Shown here: positions 33,650-34,386 of the stretch, piece after piece
Numbering within the stretch: position 1 is the first letter of the stretch
How the letters are laid out: the number at the start of each line of letters is the position of its first letter
DNA from: Ilumatobacteraceae bacterium
Lineage (GTDB): Bacteria > Actinomycetota > Acidimicrobiia > Acidimicrobiales > Ilumatobacteraceae
DNA: 34,386 bases
Reading direction: 5' to 3'
NCBI GenBank assembly: GCA_022843125.1
Contig: JALHOG010000058.1
Coordinates: 1 to 34,386, forward strand
The notes under the pieces: model-generated
What the model saw: only the letters and a program-made list of their open reading frames with translations
What the model was told of the DNA's origin: nothing
The model's database searches: none
Translations under genes and position numbers: made by a program

Positions 33650-34386
33650 TCACAGCTCGGCGGACCAGTCGCGGGTCTCGAGGATCTCCTTGACCCGCTT
33701 GAGGAAGCCGGCCGCGTAGGCGCCGTCGAACGCCCGATGGTCCCAGCTCATCGCGAGGTTGCCGACCGGGTGGATCACGATCGCCTCGCCGCCGTCGGCG
33801 AGCTTCGCGACCACCGGCTTGCGCACGATCGCGTCGGTCGAGATGATGCCGACCTGCGGCTGGTTGATGATCGGCATCGTGAGCACCGACCCGGCCGACC
33901 CGTTGTTCGAGATCGTGAACGTGCCGCCCTGGATCTCGTCGGGGCTCAGCTTGCGCGAGCGCGCCCGGTTCGCCAGGTCGCTGATCTCGCGTGCGAGCGC
34001 ACGCAGCCGCTTGGTCTCGGCGCTGCGGATAACCGGGGCGAGCAGGCCCTCGTAGTCGAGATCGACGGCGATGCCGAGATCGACGAAGTGGTGCACGATC
34101 AGCTCGTCGTCTCCGACGCTGGCGTTGAGGTGCGGGTACTCGGCGAGGCCGTCGACGATCGCGCGGGCGATGAACGGCAGGTAGGTGAGGCCGAAGCCCT
34201 CAGAGGCCTTGAACGTGTCTTTCACCGACGAACGGGCGACGTCGACGTTCGCGAAGTCGACCTCGACGACGCTGAACGCATGCGGCGAGGTGGACTTGCT
34301 CATCACCATGTGGTCGCCGGTCAGCTTGCGGATCTTCGACAGCTTGACGCTGGTGTCGCGTTCGCCGGGGGTGGGCGCCGGGGCGG
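33650..34386 (-). CDS. 2-oxoacid dehydrogenase E2 acyltransferase, C-terminal part (5' end outside window)
   Basis: The frame is open to the window edge; 244 codons are visible after removing the stop. It starts in the Pro/Ala linker (APAPTPGERDTSVKLSKIRKLTGDH), then the catalytic domain with MSKSTSPHAFSVVEVDFANV, GGTFTISNNGSAGSVLTMPIINQPQVGI and the active-site motif SWDHRAFDGAYAAGF, where His and Asp are the acyl-transfer residues. E2 carries the lipoyl groups that the downstream LipB-LipA protein makes. The E2-lipB-lipA order is known from actinobacteria. It could be the pyruvate, 2-oxoglutarate or branched-chain enzyme; the visible part does not decide. The Met at 34309 is internal, not the start. 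Confidence 0.93.
   Translation of the reverse strand, partial: APAPTPGERDTSVKLSKIRKLTGDHMVMSKSTSPHAFSVVEVDFANVDVARSSVKDTFKASEGFGLTYLPFIARAIVDGLAEYPHLNASVGDDELIVHHFVDLGIAVDLDYEGLLAPVIRSAETKRLRALAREISDLANRARSRKLSPDEIQGGTFTISNNGSAGSVLTMPIINQPQVGIISTDAIVRKPVVAKLADGGEAIVIHPVGNLAMSWDHRAFDGAYAAGFLKRVKEILETRDWSAEL

Overview
The window is a GC-rich bacterial chromosome segment. Many genes start with GTG, genes are tightly packed, and no gene-free gap exceeds 300 bases. Gene content points to a high-GC actinobacterium: an E2-lipB-lipA order, HrpB, class I fumarase, ABC-F ATPase, DUF2752, and actinobacterial-type surface repeats. The selenoproteins and surface repeats suggest class Acidimicrobiia (Ilumatobacter-like), but that placement is inference. 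I see no tRNA, rRNA, CRISPR array or transposase.

Region 1 (1-4305) holds two genes read through an in-frame TGA. The first is a UGSC-family protein (512-1036, Sec94) with a strong bacterial SECIS-like hairpin just after the TGA. The second is a peroxiredoxin-like protein with a U-x-x-C redox motif (3775-4305, Sec42). Between them, on the other strand, lie a MazEF-type toxin-antitoxin pair, mutY and a flippase-like membrane protein. Two readthrough genes imply that the genome has Sec-decoding machinery, but no sel gene is in the window.

Region 2 (4306-9627) has a serine hydrolase and an EamA transporter on the minus strand, then a plus-strand block: a MntA/HepT toxin-antitoxin pair, an ECF sigma factor and its membrane partner. 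The partner carries three copies of an extracytoplasmic module. A related 58-60 bp palindrome sits at each end of this block.

Region 3 (9628-21651) is mainly metabolic and housekeeping: LOG-family hydrolase, acyl-CoA dehydrogenase, HAD phosphatase, an eIF2B-like protein, then a tight run of thioredoxin-like protein, HrpB helicase and TSUP transporter. It continues with a large secreted repeat protein whose start seems to be a non-canonical ATC, and a class I fumarase.

Region 4 (21670-31956) has an ABC-F ATPase with a small anchored protein, DUF2752 protein, a lipoprotein with an SGNH-like domain, MscL, a flavin disulfide reductase, an MFS exporter, a small membrane protein and a GGDEF-EAL cyclic-di-GMP enzyme.

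Region 5 (32002-34386) is a minus-strand lipoate operon: the C-terminal end of a 2-oxoacid dehydrogenase E2, followed after 1 nt by a single gene that fuses LipB and LipA.

A recurrent promoter pattern runs through the window. A (T/C)ANNNT hexamer lies 6-8 nt before the start codon of at least sixteen genes on both strands, usually with no Shine-Dalgarno sequence. This suggests widespread leaderless transcription, and I used it to choose several start codons.
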